A DNA stretch of 10,221 nt from JBFWWW01 sp050245975 (GTDB lineage Bacteria > Pseudomonadota > Alphaproteobacteria > Rhizobiales > Hyphomicrobiaceae). A model generated the notes under the pieces. The model did not search any database. It saw only the letters and a list, made by a program, of their open reading frames with translations, and had not been told where the DNA came from. Position 1 is the first letter of the stretch. Each line of letters opens with the position of its first letter. Of this stretch, positions 1-7,021 are shown one piece after another. Both the position numbers and the translations under genes were made by a program. The DNA is taken from assembly GCA_050245975.1 (NCBI GenBank), contig JBFWWW010000145.1:1-10221 (forward strand). The letters are read 5' to 3'.

Positions 1-23
1 TCGTCAAATAGTGCCGGGTGACA

Positions 24-1034
24 TCAGGGACGTGGGTGAGACGGACCTGCGGCAGCCGGTTGGGCAAGACCGGGAGGTCCTGACTTCGGCCGCGCGCGCA
101 AGCCCTCGAACAGCCCGAGGATGCCGCGCGGCATGAAAATGATGAACAGCACGAGCAGGATGCCGTAGATCGTGTTGGCGGCACCGACGAAGCTGGTGCC
201 GAACCACACGCGCAGCCCTTCGTTGAGCGCCAGCGTGAAAACCGATCCGACCGTCGGCCCCAGCAATGAGTACATGCCCCCCGCGATGGCGGCGAAAACG
301 ATCTGCAGCGAGACGGCAATCCCCGACATCGTCTCCGGATTGAGATAGAGCAGGTATTGCGCGAAGAGCGCACCACCCAACGCAGTCAGTGCTGCGCTGA
401 TGACCGTGATGCGCATCTTTTCACGCAGGACATCGATGCCCATGGAGGCGGCGGCTTCCTCATTCTCCGAGATGGCCTCCAGCGCCTCGCGCCCGACATT
501 GCCATCCACTCGCCGCCAGACCCAAAGACCGCCGATCCAGACCACAAGCGCAATGAAGTAGAAATGCGTCTTGTCGGGGAACTGCAGCGCATACCACGAC
601 TGGCCGGCGATCTTCTGCGTCATGCCGAGCGACCCGCCTGTGATCTCGCGCTCCGCGACAATGAACAGCAGCACCACCTGGCCGAGCGCCAGCGTGACGA
701 GTGCAAAGTAATGTCCGACGACCTTGAGGCGGAAGCACGGATAGCCGATGACGACGGCGAGAAGCGAGGCGAGCGCGATGCCGACGGGAATGCCGATCCA
801 TGGCGTGAGGCCGTAGAAATTCCACAGCAGAGCGGGGACGTACGCCCCGATGCCCATGAATGCGCCATGGCCGAGCGACACAAAGCCGAAGCGGCCCATC
901 AACGCCCAGGCCGTGTAGATGAAGCCCCACAGAAGCATCTGGATCGCCAGATGCAGGAAGTAGGGCGGCGTCACCAGCGGCAGCGCAACCAGCAGCACCA
1001 ATCCGGCGATCTCGGCAATGCGGCGCGCGCTCAT
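24..1034 (-). CDS. livM: LivM-type ABC transporter permease
   Basis: This is an inner-membrane permease of the branched-chain (hydrophobic) amino acid uptake family, expected to pair with LivH as the translocation channel. The 336-residue product has many hydrophobic segments from residue 8 to 304. It carries the family hallmark GRFGFVSLGHGAFMGIGAY (residues 48-65) and a cytoplasmic EAA-like coupling loop, ENEEAAASMGI (190-200), which contacts the ATPases. It ends with a Pro/Ala-rich, probably disordered tail (about 313-336). A longer reading frame runs back to 1205, but the start at 1034 is preferred: its ATG overlaps the livH stop as ATGA and a GGGGGA ribosome site lies 10 nt upstream. It is the last gene of the operon; a terminator would lie beyond the window edge. 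Family assignment is firm, substrate unknown. Confidence 0.94.
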   Translation of the reverse strand: MSARRIAEIAGLVLLVALPLVTPPYFLHLAIQMLLWGFIYTAWALMGRFGFVSLGHGAFMGIGAYVPALLWNFYGLTPWIGIPVGIALASLLAVVIGYPCFRLKVVGHYFALVTLALGQVVLLFIVAEREITGGSLGMTQKIAGQSWYALQFPDKTHFYFIALVVWIGGLWVWRRVDGNVGREALEAISENEEAAASMGIDVLREKMRITVISAALTALGGALFAQYLLYLNPETMSGIAVSLQIVFAAIAGGMYSLLGPTVGSVFTLALNEGLRVWFGTSFVGAANTIYGILLVLFIIFMPRGILGLFEGLRARPKSGPPGLAQPAAAGPSHPRP

Positions 1035-1885
1035 CGGCTGAGTATCCCCCGCGGACGCGCCAGGACGAGCACGATGAAGAACGTGAACGCAAGGACATAG
1101 GCCATCTCGGTCGACGCGTAGTAGCCGCCGATGGCGATGATCTGGCTCATGATGAAGGCGGCCGCGAACCCGCCGATCATGTTGCCCAGACCGCCGAGGA
1201 CGCAAATCATGAAGGTGAGCGGCCCGAAGCTGTTGCCGATGAAGGGGTGCACGTCATACTGCAGCGCCAGCAGGCAGGCGCTGAGCCCGGCAAGGCCTCC
1301 GCCGATTGCCGAGGTCAGCAGATAGACTTTGCGCTCGTTGACGCCCATGAGCCCCATGATCTCGCGGTCCTGCGAGATGGCGCGGATGGCGGTGCCGAGA
1401 TACGTGCGCCGCAGGAAGAAGTAGAGCCCGAGCGCTCCGGCAAGCGCGACGCCGAAAGCGAGCAACCGCGCATAGCTGATGAAGATCGTGCCGATCTCGA
1501 TGATCGGCAGGCGGATGCCAATGTTGCGGAAGTCCGTGCCGAACAGCAGCGTGGCAAAGCTCTGCAGGAAGAACAGCATGCCGCCCGTGGCGAGAAGCTG
1601 GTTGATGGGGGCGGCGGCGAGGATCGGTTCGATGATGAGCAGATGCAGCAGGACGCCCAGCAGCGCGACCCCCAGGATCGCCGCGAGGCACGCAAACGCT
1701 ATGGGCCAGCCGTAGTACACATGCAGCCAGTAGATCGCGTACATGCCGCACATGACGAGATCGGCATAGCAGATCCAGACCACGTCGATGACACCGAAGA
1801 TCAGGTTGAGGCCGAGCGCCAGCAACGCCAGAACGCCGCCCAGCAGTATGCCGTTGATCATCGCCTCGACGAGATAGATGTCCAT
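1031..1885 (-). CDS. livH: LivH-type ABC transporter permease
   Basis: This is the second inner-membrane permease of the Liv-type importer, 284 residues and of normal family length. Hydrophobic helices run almost throughout (about 10-30, 36-56, 62-88, 98-115, 138-158, 190-210, 222-256, 262-276). A coupling loop, GTAIRAISQDREIMGLMGVN (164-183), matches the EAA-like loop of LivH proteins, and the end ARPRGILSR is typical. It is odd in one place: the usual GVIN-x-AHG motif after the first helix reads GVIDVVWICYADLVMCGMY (31-49), so the Asn and the AHG triplet are absent. The start lies 4 bp after the livF stop, with a GGGG ribosome-site-like run 10 nt upstream. The stop overlaps the livM start. 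Confidence 0.94.
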   Translation of the reverse strand: MDIYLVEAMINGILLGGVLALLALGLNLIFGVIDVVWICYADLVMCGMYAIYWLHVYYGWPIAFACLAAILGVALLGVLLHLLIIEPILAAAPINQLLATGGMLFFLQSFATLLFGTDFRNIGIRLPIIEIGTIFISYARLLAFGVALAGALGLYFFLRRTYLGTAIRAISQDREIMGLMGVNERKVYLLTSAIGGGLAGLSACLLALQYDVHPFIGNSFGPLTFMICVLGGLGNMIGGFAAAFIMSQIIAIGGYYASTEMAYVLAFTFFIVLVLARPRGILSR

Positions 1886-1889
1886 GCGG

Positions 1890-2594
<705 letters not shown>

Positions 2595-2600
2595 CGACGC

Positions 2601-3326
2601 TCAGCTCCGCCGTTGACCCAGATACACTTCGATAACGCGAGGATCCTCGGCAGCCTGGGCGGGCAGGCCCTCGAAAATCTTCTCGCCGTGATCGAGCACG
2701 ATGACGCGATCGACGACCCGCATGAGCACGCCCATGATGTGCTCAACCCAGATGATGGTAATGCCCATCTGACTGCGGATATTCTTGAGCATGTCCGCCG
2801 CCCGCTCCATCTCGGCCGTATCGAGACCGCCAAGGCTCTCATCCGCCAGAAGGAGACTGGGCTTGGTCGCCAGCGCCCTGGCAAGCTCAAGCTTCTTGAG
2901 GGCTGCAGCCCCCAGACCGTCCGTGGTCGCCGTCTCCGAAGCCGGCAGGCCCACCAGTGACAGCGCATCGAGGGCGCGCGTGCGTGCCTCGTCGCGGCCG
3001 ATCGTCCCGCCGGCCCCATAGTAGGCGGCGAGCGTGACATTCTCCTGCAAGGACAGCTTGCGAAACGGGCGCGGAATCTGGAACGTGCGCCCGATACCGA
3101 GGCGGCAGACGCGGTGCGCCGGCAACCCGCCGATCTCGCCGCCATTGAGCCTGATCGAGCCGCTCGTCGGCCGGAACATGCCGGCGATCAGATTGAAGGT
3201 CGTGCTCTTTCCCGAGCCGTTCGGCCCGATCAATCCGAGAATCTCGCCGGCCTTGACCTCGAAGGATACCTGGTTGACCGCCAGGAACCCTCCGAAGCGT
3301 TTCGTCAGTCCCGCGACCTGCAGCAT
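2601..3326 (-). CDS. livG: LivG-type ABC transporter ATP-binding protein (divergent signature)
   Basis: This is the second cytoplasmic ATPase of the importer, 241 residues. It has Walker A GPNGSGKS (34-41), the Q-loop region GRTFQIPRPF (79-88, typical of LivG), Walker B LLLADE (158-163) and the switch His in VEHIM (194-198). The ABC signature is degenerate: the place of LSGGQ or LSYGQQR is taken by LGAAALKKLELARALA (138-153), lacking the two central glycines and the Gln. Walker B is followed by Ser instead of the usual Pro. Degenerate LivG signatures occur in some branches of this family, so the gene is probably functional, with one of the two ATP sites altered. It starts 3 bp after the binding-protein stop with no clear ribosome site, suggesting translational coupling. 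Confidence 0.92.
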   Translation of the reverse strand: MLQVAGLTKRFGGFLAVNQVSFEVKAGEILGLIGPNGSGKSTTFNLIAGMFRPTSGSIRLNGGEIGGLPAHRVCRLGIGRTFQIPRPFRKLSLQENVTLAAYYGAGGTIGRDEARTRALDALSLVGLPASETATTDGLGAAALKKLELARALATKPSLLLADESLGGLDTAEMERAADMLKNIRSQMGITIIWVEHIMGVLMRVVDRVIVLDHGEKIFEGLPAQAAEDPRVIEVYLGQRRS

Positions 3327-3329
3327 TGC

Positions 3330-4640
3330 TCAGCGCGCAGCGTAGGGAGATGTGGCCGGCAGCGGGAGGATCGGGTCCTGCGTCTTGATGTTGTTCGGCC
3401 AGACGACGGAAACGTGCTGGCCCGCGTACTGCATGACGACCGGCGTCGAGCGCTCGTTCTGGCCCGACAGCGGATGCCCGGGCGGATAGAACTTCACGCC
3501 ATAGCCCTGGATCGTGCCGCCGGCAGGGATGTCGACGTCGAGCGCGGCCTTGCGGATCGCCTCGGCGTTGAAGCCGCCGTATTTCTCCTTTGCCACCGGC
3601 AGCACGTTGTTGAGCAGAACCCAGGTCTGGTTGAAGCCCATCGACGTGTGCGGCGGCACATCGGTCGCCTTTGTCTTTTCCTTGTAGCGATCGACCATGA
3701 TCTTAACGAGATCGCCAAGACCAGGCGCCAGGCTCTCCGGCTTCAGAAGCTGCGCGGGCACCGGATCGATGTTGCAGAAATCATCGACGTCCTTGTTGAA
3801 CGTCGCGCGCAGCTTGTCGATCTGGCTGTAGCCGGCGCCGTTGCCGATCAGCATTTTGAAGCGCAGGCCGGATTCACGCGCCTGGCGCAGAAAAAGCGTG
3901 ATGTCGGGGTTGTAGCCCGTATGCAGGATGATGTCGGCCTGCGCGCGCTTGAGCTTGGTAACGAGCGACGACAAATCAGGGGCGCTGGCCGAGTACCCCT
4001 CGCGCATGACCACCTGGAAGCCCTTGGCCTTCGCCGCGCGCTCACCGGCTTCGCCGACACCCACGCCGTACGGCCCGTCCTCGTGGATGACGGCGACCTT
4101 CACCTTGTCCGCGGCGCCGCCGATCTTGGCCACGTTGTCGGCCAGGAAATTGGCTGCGGCGTCGCCGTACTGGTCGGAATGGATCTGTGCGCGGAACGTG
4201 TACGTCAGGTTGCGATCCTTGACGACGGAGGTGGCCACCGCCGTGGTGATCCAGAGGATCTTCTTGGCCTCCTGCATTTTCGCGGCCAGCGGCACCGCGT
4301 GCGCGCTCGAATAAACGCCGACGACGACCTCGACCTTCTCCTGGTTGATCAGGCGCTCAACTTCGTTGATCGCGGCGTCGGGCTTGCTCTGCGAGTCGGC
4401 GTTGACAGGCTGGACCTTGTATTTGCCGGCGACGCCGCCGCGCTCGTTCACGAGATCGATGGCGATCTGCGTGCCGATGGCCGAGGCGACCGAGCCGGCC
4501 GCGGCGAGCGGACCGGACAGGTCGAAGATCGTGCCGATGCGGATCGTTTCGGCTTGCGCGAGCGCAAACGGCGCACCGCTGCCAAGAACGGCCGCGGTCG
4601 CGGCCGAGCGTTTGATGAACGTCCTGCGCGTGGATGCCAT
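3330..4640 (-). CDS. Periplasmic Liv-type substrate-binding protein, Tat-exported
   Basis: This is the solute receptor of the importer (Peripla_BP_6 / LivJ-like fold), delivering ligand to LivH-LivM in the periplasm. The start at 4640 is preferred over an in-frame ATG at 4679 because GGGAGG sits 7 nt before it and it places a twin-arginine signal, STRRTFIKR (residues 3-11), at the N terminus. A hydrophobic stretch and the likely cleavage site ALAQA follow (about 27-31). The mature part opens with ETIRIGTIFDLSGPLAAAG, the typical first strand of the family, and GVYSSAHAVPLA has the serine-containing ligand-loop pattern. At 436 residues it is longer than a classical LivJ (about 370). The ligand cannot be deduced; branched-chain amino acids, other amino acids, amides or aromatic acids are all known for the family. 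It is the first gene of the operon. Confidence 0.93.
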   Translation of the reverse strand: MASTRRTFIKRSAATAAVLGSGAPFALAQAETIRIGTIFDLSGPLAAAGSVASAIGTQIAIDLVNERGGVAGKYKVQPVNADSQSKPDAAINEVERLINQEKVEVVVGVYSSAHAVPLAAKMQEAKKILWITTAVATSVVKDRNLTYTFRAQIHSDQYGDAAANFLADNVAKIGGAADKVKVAVIHEDGPYGVGVGEAGERAAKAKGFQVVMREGYSASAPDLSSLVTKLKRAQADIILHTGYNPDITLFLRQARESGLRFKMLIGNGAGYSQIDKLRATFNKDVDDFCNIDPVPAQLLKPESLAPGLGDLVKIMVDRYKEKTKATDVPPHTSMGFNQTWVLLNNVLPVAKEKYGGFNAEAIRKAALDVDIPAGGTIQGYGVKFYPPGHPLSGQNERSTPVVMQYAGQHVSVVWPNNIKTQDPILPLPATSPYAAR

Positions 4641-4647
4641 GCTGCTT

Positions 4648-4653
4648 CCTCCC
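4648..4653 (-). promoter_or_regulatory. Ribosome binding site deciding the binding-protein start
   Basis: The minus strand reads GGGAGG, then a 7-nt spacer (AAGCAGC), then the ATG at 4640. This strong Shine-Dalgarno match supports the internal start that exposes the Tat signal, against the upstream in-frame ATG at 4679. Confidence 0.8.
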
Positions 4654-4694
4654 GGGAATTCCGGCGTCGTGGCCGGCATTTTTCATTGACGGCA

Positions 4695-4724
4695 AGTATT
4701 TGGCAGGCACCCCGACGGTGTCAA
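4695..4724 (-). promoter_or_regulatory. Sigma70-like promoter of the Liv-type operon
   Basis: On the minus strand a perfect -35 TTGACA (4724-4719) is followed after 18 bp by AATACT (4700-4695), which matches four of six bases of the TATAAT consensus. Transcription would start near 4688, giving an untranslated leader of about 48 nt before the ATG at 4640. It lies in the 110-bp gap between the AHSA1 gene stop and the operon, the only gap there large enough for a promoter. No clear operator was seen. Confidence 0.6.
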
Positions 4725-4750
4725 CGCAGATTGTCGTACCGCTCCCGCGA

Positions 4751-5203
4751 TCAGGCTGCGGATCGATCGAAGAGGGCCTGCAGCTTGTCGAGCGTACCGG
4801 TCCAACCCCGCTCGTGCCCGGCGCGCGCCGCGTCATCGAAGAAATGCTCATGGAGCAGCGTGAGGGTGGACTGCTGCCCCTCGCCGGTAATCGTCACGGT
4901 AACAAGGGATTCCCGCTCCGGCGTCGAATGCCAGGCCCAGGTGAAGACGAGGCGGCTGTTCTCCACCACCTCCCGGTAGGCGCCGGCGACCTCGTGATAG
5001 CCGCCATCGTCGGTCTTGAAGCCGATCCGGAAGGTGCCGCCGACCCGCACATCCATCTGTGCCTTGACGCTGTCCTGGATCGTCTGCCCGGGACCGAACC
5101 AGCGCACGAGGTGCTCGGGTTTGGTCCATGCGGCAAAGACGAGAGCCGGCGGCGCATTCAGGCGACGCCGCAACGTGAGGCTGGGTCTGGTCTCGGTCGG
5201 CAT
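4751..5203 (-). CDS. AHSA1 / SRPBCC-domain protein
   Basis: This is a 150-residue single-domain protein of the START-like SRPBCC superfamily, AHSA1 (activator of Hsp90 ATPase homologue 1-like) branch. These are small soluble proteins with a hydrophobic ligand cavity; in bacteria their ligands are mostly unknown. Visible hallmarks are the opening LTLRRRLNAPPALVFAAWT (9-27) with KPEHLVRWFGP after it, GGTFRIGF (55-62), and the end HEHFFDDAARAGHERGW (118-134) followed by a helix TGTLDKLQALF. The frame stays open upstream to 6016, but that extension crosses the tRNA-Ser gene on the same strand and is not protein-coding. The start at 5203 matches the family start; its ribosome site is weak. It points toward the Liv operon on the same strand but is separated from it by that operon's own promoter, so no shared role is implied. 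Confidence 0.88.
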   Translation of the reverse strand: MPTETRPSLTLRRRLNAPPALVFAAWTKPEHLVRWFGPGQTIQDSVKAQMDVRVGGTFRIGFKTDDGGYHEVAGAYREVVENSRLVFTWAWHSTPERESLVTVTITGEGQQSTLTLLHEHFFDDAARAGHERGWTGTLDKLQALFDRSAA

Positions 5204-5407
5204 GCAACGGGTCCGCGTATCACCTGCCGTAGTCGAATACCGCCGGGCGCTGTCAGCATTGCGGCGGCGGCCGTCAGAACGCCATAGCCCTACCAAATAA
5301 ATAGCCGCTGCAGGAATGGTCGGCTTCCGCACGGGGAACAGCTTATTCGTCTCTCGATGGGCTGGGAGGGCCTGAACCCGCGACACGGAAAATCGGGTGA
5401 AACACAC

Positions 5408-5809
5408 ATGCGAAATACCTTGAGCGCGGTACGCTGGGTGCCTTTCGTCGTCATCAGCATCGCGAGCTTGTGGGCTGCGGCGCGCACCACCCAGGGTTAT
5501 CGTGACCCGATCTTCGACTGGGACATCAGTTGGCCCGCTATCGCCAATGCGCTCACCAAGATGCCGCACATCGGCTCTATGCTCTTGATCTTCCTGCTCG
5601 GTGTGCTGGCGGTGGGGATCGGCCGGCTCTGGTTGGCAGCGCTGTTGACGTTCGTGGTGGGTATCGGATGGGAAGCGGTGCAGATGCCCACGATCGGCAA
5701 CAATCCGCGGCTCGCCGATCTTGCACCCGACTTGGTCGGCATCGCTTTTGGATGGGTGATCGTGGCGCTTGCGGCGATGCTCTGGCGGCGCTTCCGGCCG
5801 GCCGATTAA
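5408..5809 (+). CDS. VanZ-like small membrane protein
   Basis: The 133-residue product has four predicted membrane segments (about 9-25, 54-72, 74-90, 105-126). It keeps the pattern seen in VanZ-like proteins: a Glu in GWEAVQ (87-92) at the end of the third segment, then an Asp-rich loop PRLADLAPDLVGIAFGW (100-116) leading into the last helix. VanZ homologues are linked to teicoplanin resistance in Gram-positives, but most stand-alone proteobacterial copies have no known role. The start at 5408 is chosen because GGTGA lies 7 nt upstream; an in-frame ATG at 5357 would add 17 polar residues with no ribosome site. It diverges from the AHSA1 gene across a 204-bp gap in which I see no clear promoter. 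No van resistance genes are nearby. The gene is likely real; the family call is moderate. Confidence 0.72.
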   Translation: MRNTLSAVRWVPFVVISIASLWAAARTTQGYRDPIFDWDISWPAIANALTKMPHIGSMLLIFLLGVLAVGIGRLWLAALLTFVVGIGWEAVQMPTIGNNPRLADLAPDLVGIAFGWVIVALAAMLWRRFRPAD

Positions 5810-5932
5810 AGACAAAATGCTGGTAAGGATATTCTCTCCATTTGCGCGGCAATCGGCGAGGTATGGCGGAGAGGGAACGAAAGTTCGATCTGGAGCCACA
5901 CGCGCGGGTTGGCGGGGCGGCTGCGTGCAAAA

Positions 5933-6022
5933 TGGCGGAGGGGGTGGGATTCGAACCCACGAGACGGTTTCCCGCCTACACGCGTTCCAGGCGTGCGCCT
6001 TCAACCACTCGGCCACCCCTCC
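5933..6022 (-). tRNA. tRNA-Ser (GGA anticodon)
   Basis: The minus strand folds as a class II tRNA: acceptor stem GGAGGGG pairs with CCCCTCC, discriminator G, and CCA is encoded at 5935-5933. The D-arm contains GGCCGAGTGGTTGAAGGC. The anticodon loop CTGGAAC gives anticodon GGA, reading UCC and UCU serine codons. The long variable arm GGCGG-GAAA-CCGTC is the serine hallmark, and the T-arm reads GTGGGTTCGAATCCCAC. Length is 90 nt including CCA. TTTT directly follows the CCA, but there is no separate terminator hairpin. Confidence 0.97.
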
Positions 6023-6044
6023 GCTCGATCGCGATGCGCGCCGG

Positions 6045-6072
6045 ACTATAGTCAGGACCGATGCGAGCGCAA
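6045..6072 (-). promoter_or_regulatory. Promoter of tRNA-Ser
   Basis: On the minus strand TTGCGC (6072-6067) is followed after 16 bp by TATAGT (6050-6045), a five-of-six match to the -10 consensus. Initiation near 6038 would leave a leader of about 16 nt before the tRNA 5' end at 6022, normal for a tRNA gene. The -10 box lies within a perfect 10-bp palindrome, GACTATAGTC (6044-6053). Confidence 0.55.
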
Positions 6073-6171
6073 GCGCCGGGTCCGGCCCGGATGCGCCGGG
6101 TGACGGCCGCCCTTCCCCCCGAGGGGCTTGTCGCGTAAAACGGCCGCCGCCCCCCTGCCCGGGAGATCACC

Positions 6172-6483
6172 CTGTTTTTCGCGCGCCTCATCGCCGGCCT
6201 GCTGTTTCTGATCGCCGTCATCGGCCTTGTCAGCGACGTCACGCGCGCCTCGCAGGGGGAACGTCAGGCGATGGTTTCCCTCGGCGAAACCTGGCAGGGG
6301 ATGGCACCGGCCTCGCTGCAGGCTGCGCGCGCGGCCGTGCAGAAGTCTCTCCACCCGGCGGTCTGGGACTACGGTGTCGCGGGCATCCTCAAGCTGCCCA
6401 CCTGGCTGTTCTTCGCCCTGCTCGGCTGCCTGTTCGCTTTCATCGGCCGGCGCCGGCGCCGGACGAACATATTCGCCAACTGA
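6172..6483 (+). CDS. Small two-helix membrane protein, non-ATG start
   Basis: The function is unknown. The coding frame is open from a TAA at 6136-6138 to the TGA at 6481-6483. The first ATG (6271) falls well inside a conserved-looking protein: upstream codons encode an obvious membrane helix, FFARLIAGLLFLIAVIGLV. Downstream are SLGETWQGMAPASLQAARA, a second helix LPTWLFFALLGCLFAFIG and an Arg-rich tail GRRRRRTNIFAN. This layout resembles small hypothetical membrane proteins common in Rhizobiales (recalled, not searched). No ATG, GTG or TTG is available for the full-length protein. CTG at 6172 has GGGAG 6 nt upstream, giving 103 residues; ATC at 6166 would give a family-like start (MTLFFARL) but overlaps the ribosome site. 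A start-codon mutation or base error is also possible. The exact start is uncertain; the gene is likely real. Confidence 0.6.
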   Translation: MFFARLIAGLLFLIAVIGLVSDVTRASQGERQAMVSLGETWQGMAPASLQAARAAVQKSLHPAVWDYGVAGILKLPTWLFFALLGCLFAFIGRRRRRTNIFAN

Positions 6484-6539
6484 TCTCGAGGCGGGACCGC
6501 TGCGCGCCCCGACGCGGCCACGCCCCGCGCAATGCATGA

Positions 6540-6575
6540 GCGCCAGCGGCAACGGCACTTGCTGGCGGCTGGCGC
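6540..6575 (+). terminator. Inverted repeat after the small membrane gene
   Basis: GCGCCAGC (6540-6547) pairs with GCTGGCGC (6568-6575) across a 20-nt loop. The same left arm can instead pair with an internal copy, GCTGGCG (6561-6567), across 13 nt, so two hairpins compete. It lies 57 bp after the small membrane gene stop and has no T-run, so a role as terminator is only a guess. It overlaps the proposed -35 element of tRNA-Gly. Confidence 0.35.
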
Positions 6576-6587
6576 CGAGGCTAGTTT
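6559..6587 (+). promoter_or_regulatory. Possible promoter of tRNA-Gly
   Basis: TTGCTG (6559-6564) and TAGTTT (6582-6587) are separated by 17 bp, and the tRNA begins 11 nt after the second box. Spacing is ideal but each hexamer matches only three of six consensus bases, so the call rests mostly on position. Confidence 0.35.
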
Positions 6588-6597
6588 GACGGCCGAC

Positions 6598-6671
6598 GCG
6601 GGTGTAGCTCAATGGCAGAGCAGGAGCTTCCCAAGCTCACGACGAGGGTTCGATTCCCTTCACCCGCTCCA
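6598..6671 (+). tRNA. tRNA-Gly (CCC anticodon)
   Basis: This is a canonical 74-nt cloverleaf. The acceptor GCGGGTG pairs with CACCCGC, followed by discriminator T and an encoded CCA (6669-6671). The D-arm is GCTC-AATGGCA-GAGC. The anticodon loop TTCCCAA gives CCC, reading GGG glycine codons, and the T-arm contains GGGTTCGATTCCC. The first pair of the anticodon stem is a G-A mismatch (positions 27-43), which I recall from other alphaproteobacterial tRNA-Gly(CCC) genes. Confidence 0.97.
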
Positions 6672-6704
6672 ACATTCCGCAAGGGTGTCTGGACACGGCA
6701 AGGC

Positions 6705-6719
6705 GCCCCGCAGCGGGGC
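6705..6719. terminator. GC hairpin between convergent tRNA-Gly and csbD
   Basis: GCCCCG and CGGGGC form a perfect 6-bp stem with a CAG loop. It sits in the 82-bp space where transcription from tRNA-Gly (plus) and csbD (minus) converges, where a bidirectional terminator is expected. Neither strand has a U-tract after it, so intrinsic termination is unproven. Confidence 0.4.
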
Positions 6720-6753
6720 CCGCGGGACGCCCTGACACGCGACCGACGATCGA

Positions 6754-6969
6754 TCAAAGCTTCTCGTTCGCCTTGTCCGCGATCTTGTTTGCCGCATCCT
6801 TCACGGCTTCCTTGGTCTCTCCGACCTTCTGCTGCACCTTGCCCTTGATCTGCTGGCCGATGCCCTCGGCTTCCATCTGCTCATTGCCGATGACCTTGCC
6901 GACGCCTTCCTTAACCTTACCGCCCACCTGGTTGGCGACGCCTTTGATCTTGTCCGTCGTGCTGCCCAT
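6754..6969 (-). CDS. CsbD-family stress protein
   Basis: This 71-residue, highly charged, Lys/Gln/Glu-rich, Cys- and Trp-free protein matches the CsbD family across its length: DKIKGVANQVGGKVKEGVGKV (6-26), then GNEQMEAEGIGQQIKGKVQQ (28-47), then a Lys-rich amphipathic tail with KEAVKDAANKIADKANEKL. The repeated KGKV and KVKE blocks are the family signature. CsbD proteins are abundant, probably flexible and induced by general stress; their molecular role is not established. The start at 6969 has GGAGA 6 nt upstream. An EcfG-type promoter lies about 50 bp upstream, in keeping with stress control. It is divergent from the GFA gene and convergent with tRNA-Gly. Confidence 0.93.
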   Translation of the reverse strand: MGSTTDKIKGVANQVGGKVKEGVGKVIGNEQMEAEGIGQQIKGKVQQKVGETKEAVKDAANKIADKANEKL

Positions 6970-7021
6970 GTCACATCTCCGGTCGTAACGCCGCACGCTC
7001 CGTGCAGCTTCCGGGCACCAC

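Noticed and set aside
3114..4979. Long plus-strand frame of 621 codons antisense to the binding-protein gene
   Set aside because: It is the mirror of a well-supported GC-rich gene; its product is Arg/Asp/His-rich with no recognisable domain, and it has no ribosome site.
5358..5400. Stretch resembling a reversed tRNA T-arm (GGGAGGGCCTGAACCCGCGAC), possibly a tRNA remnant or attachment-site scar
   Set aside because: The match is short, no acceptor or anticodon arm accompanies it, and there are no integrase or phage genes nearby.
6052..6612. Minus-strand frame of 186 codons
   Set aside because: It is antisense to the small membrane gene and tRNA-Gly 5' end, is compositionally biased, and shows no domain; the plus-strand frame contains clear membrane helices.
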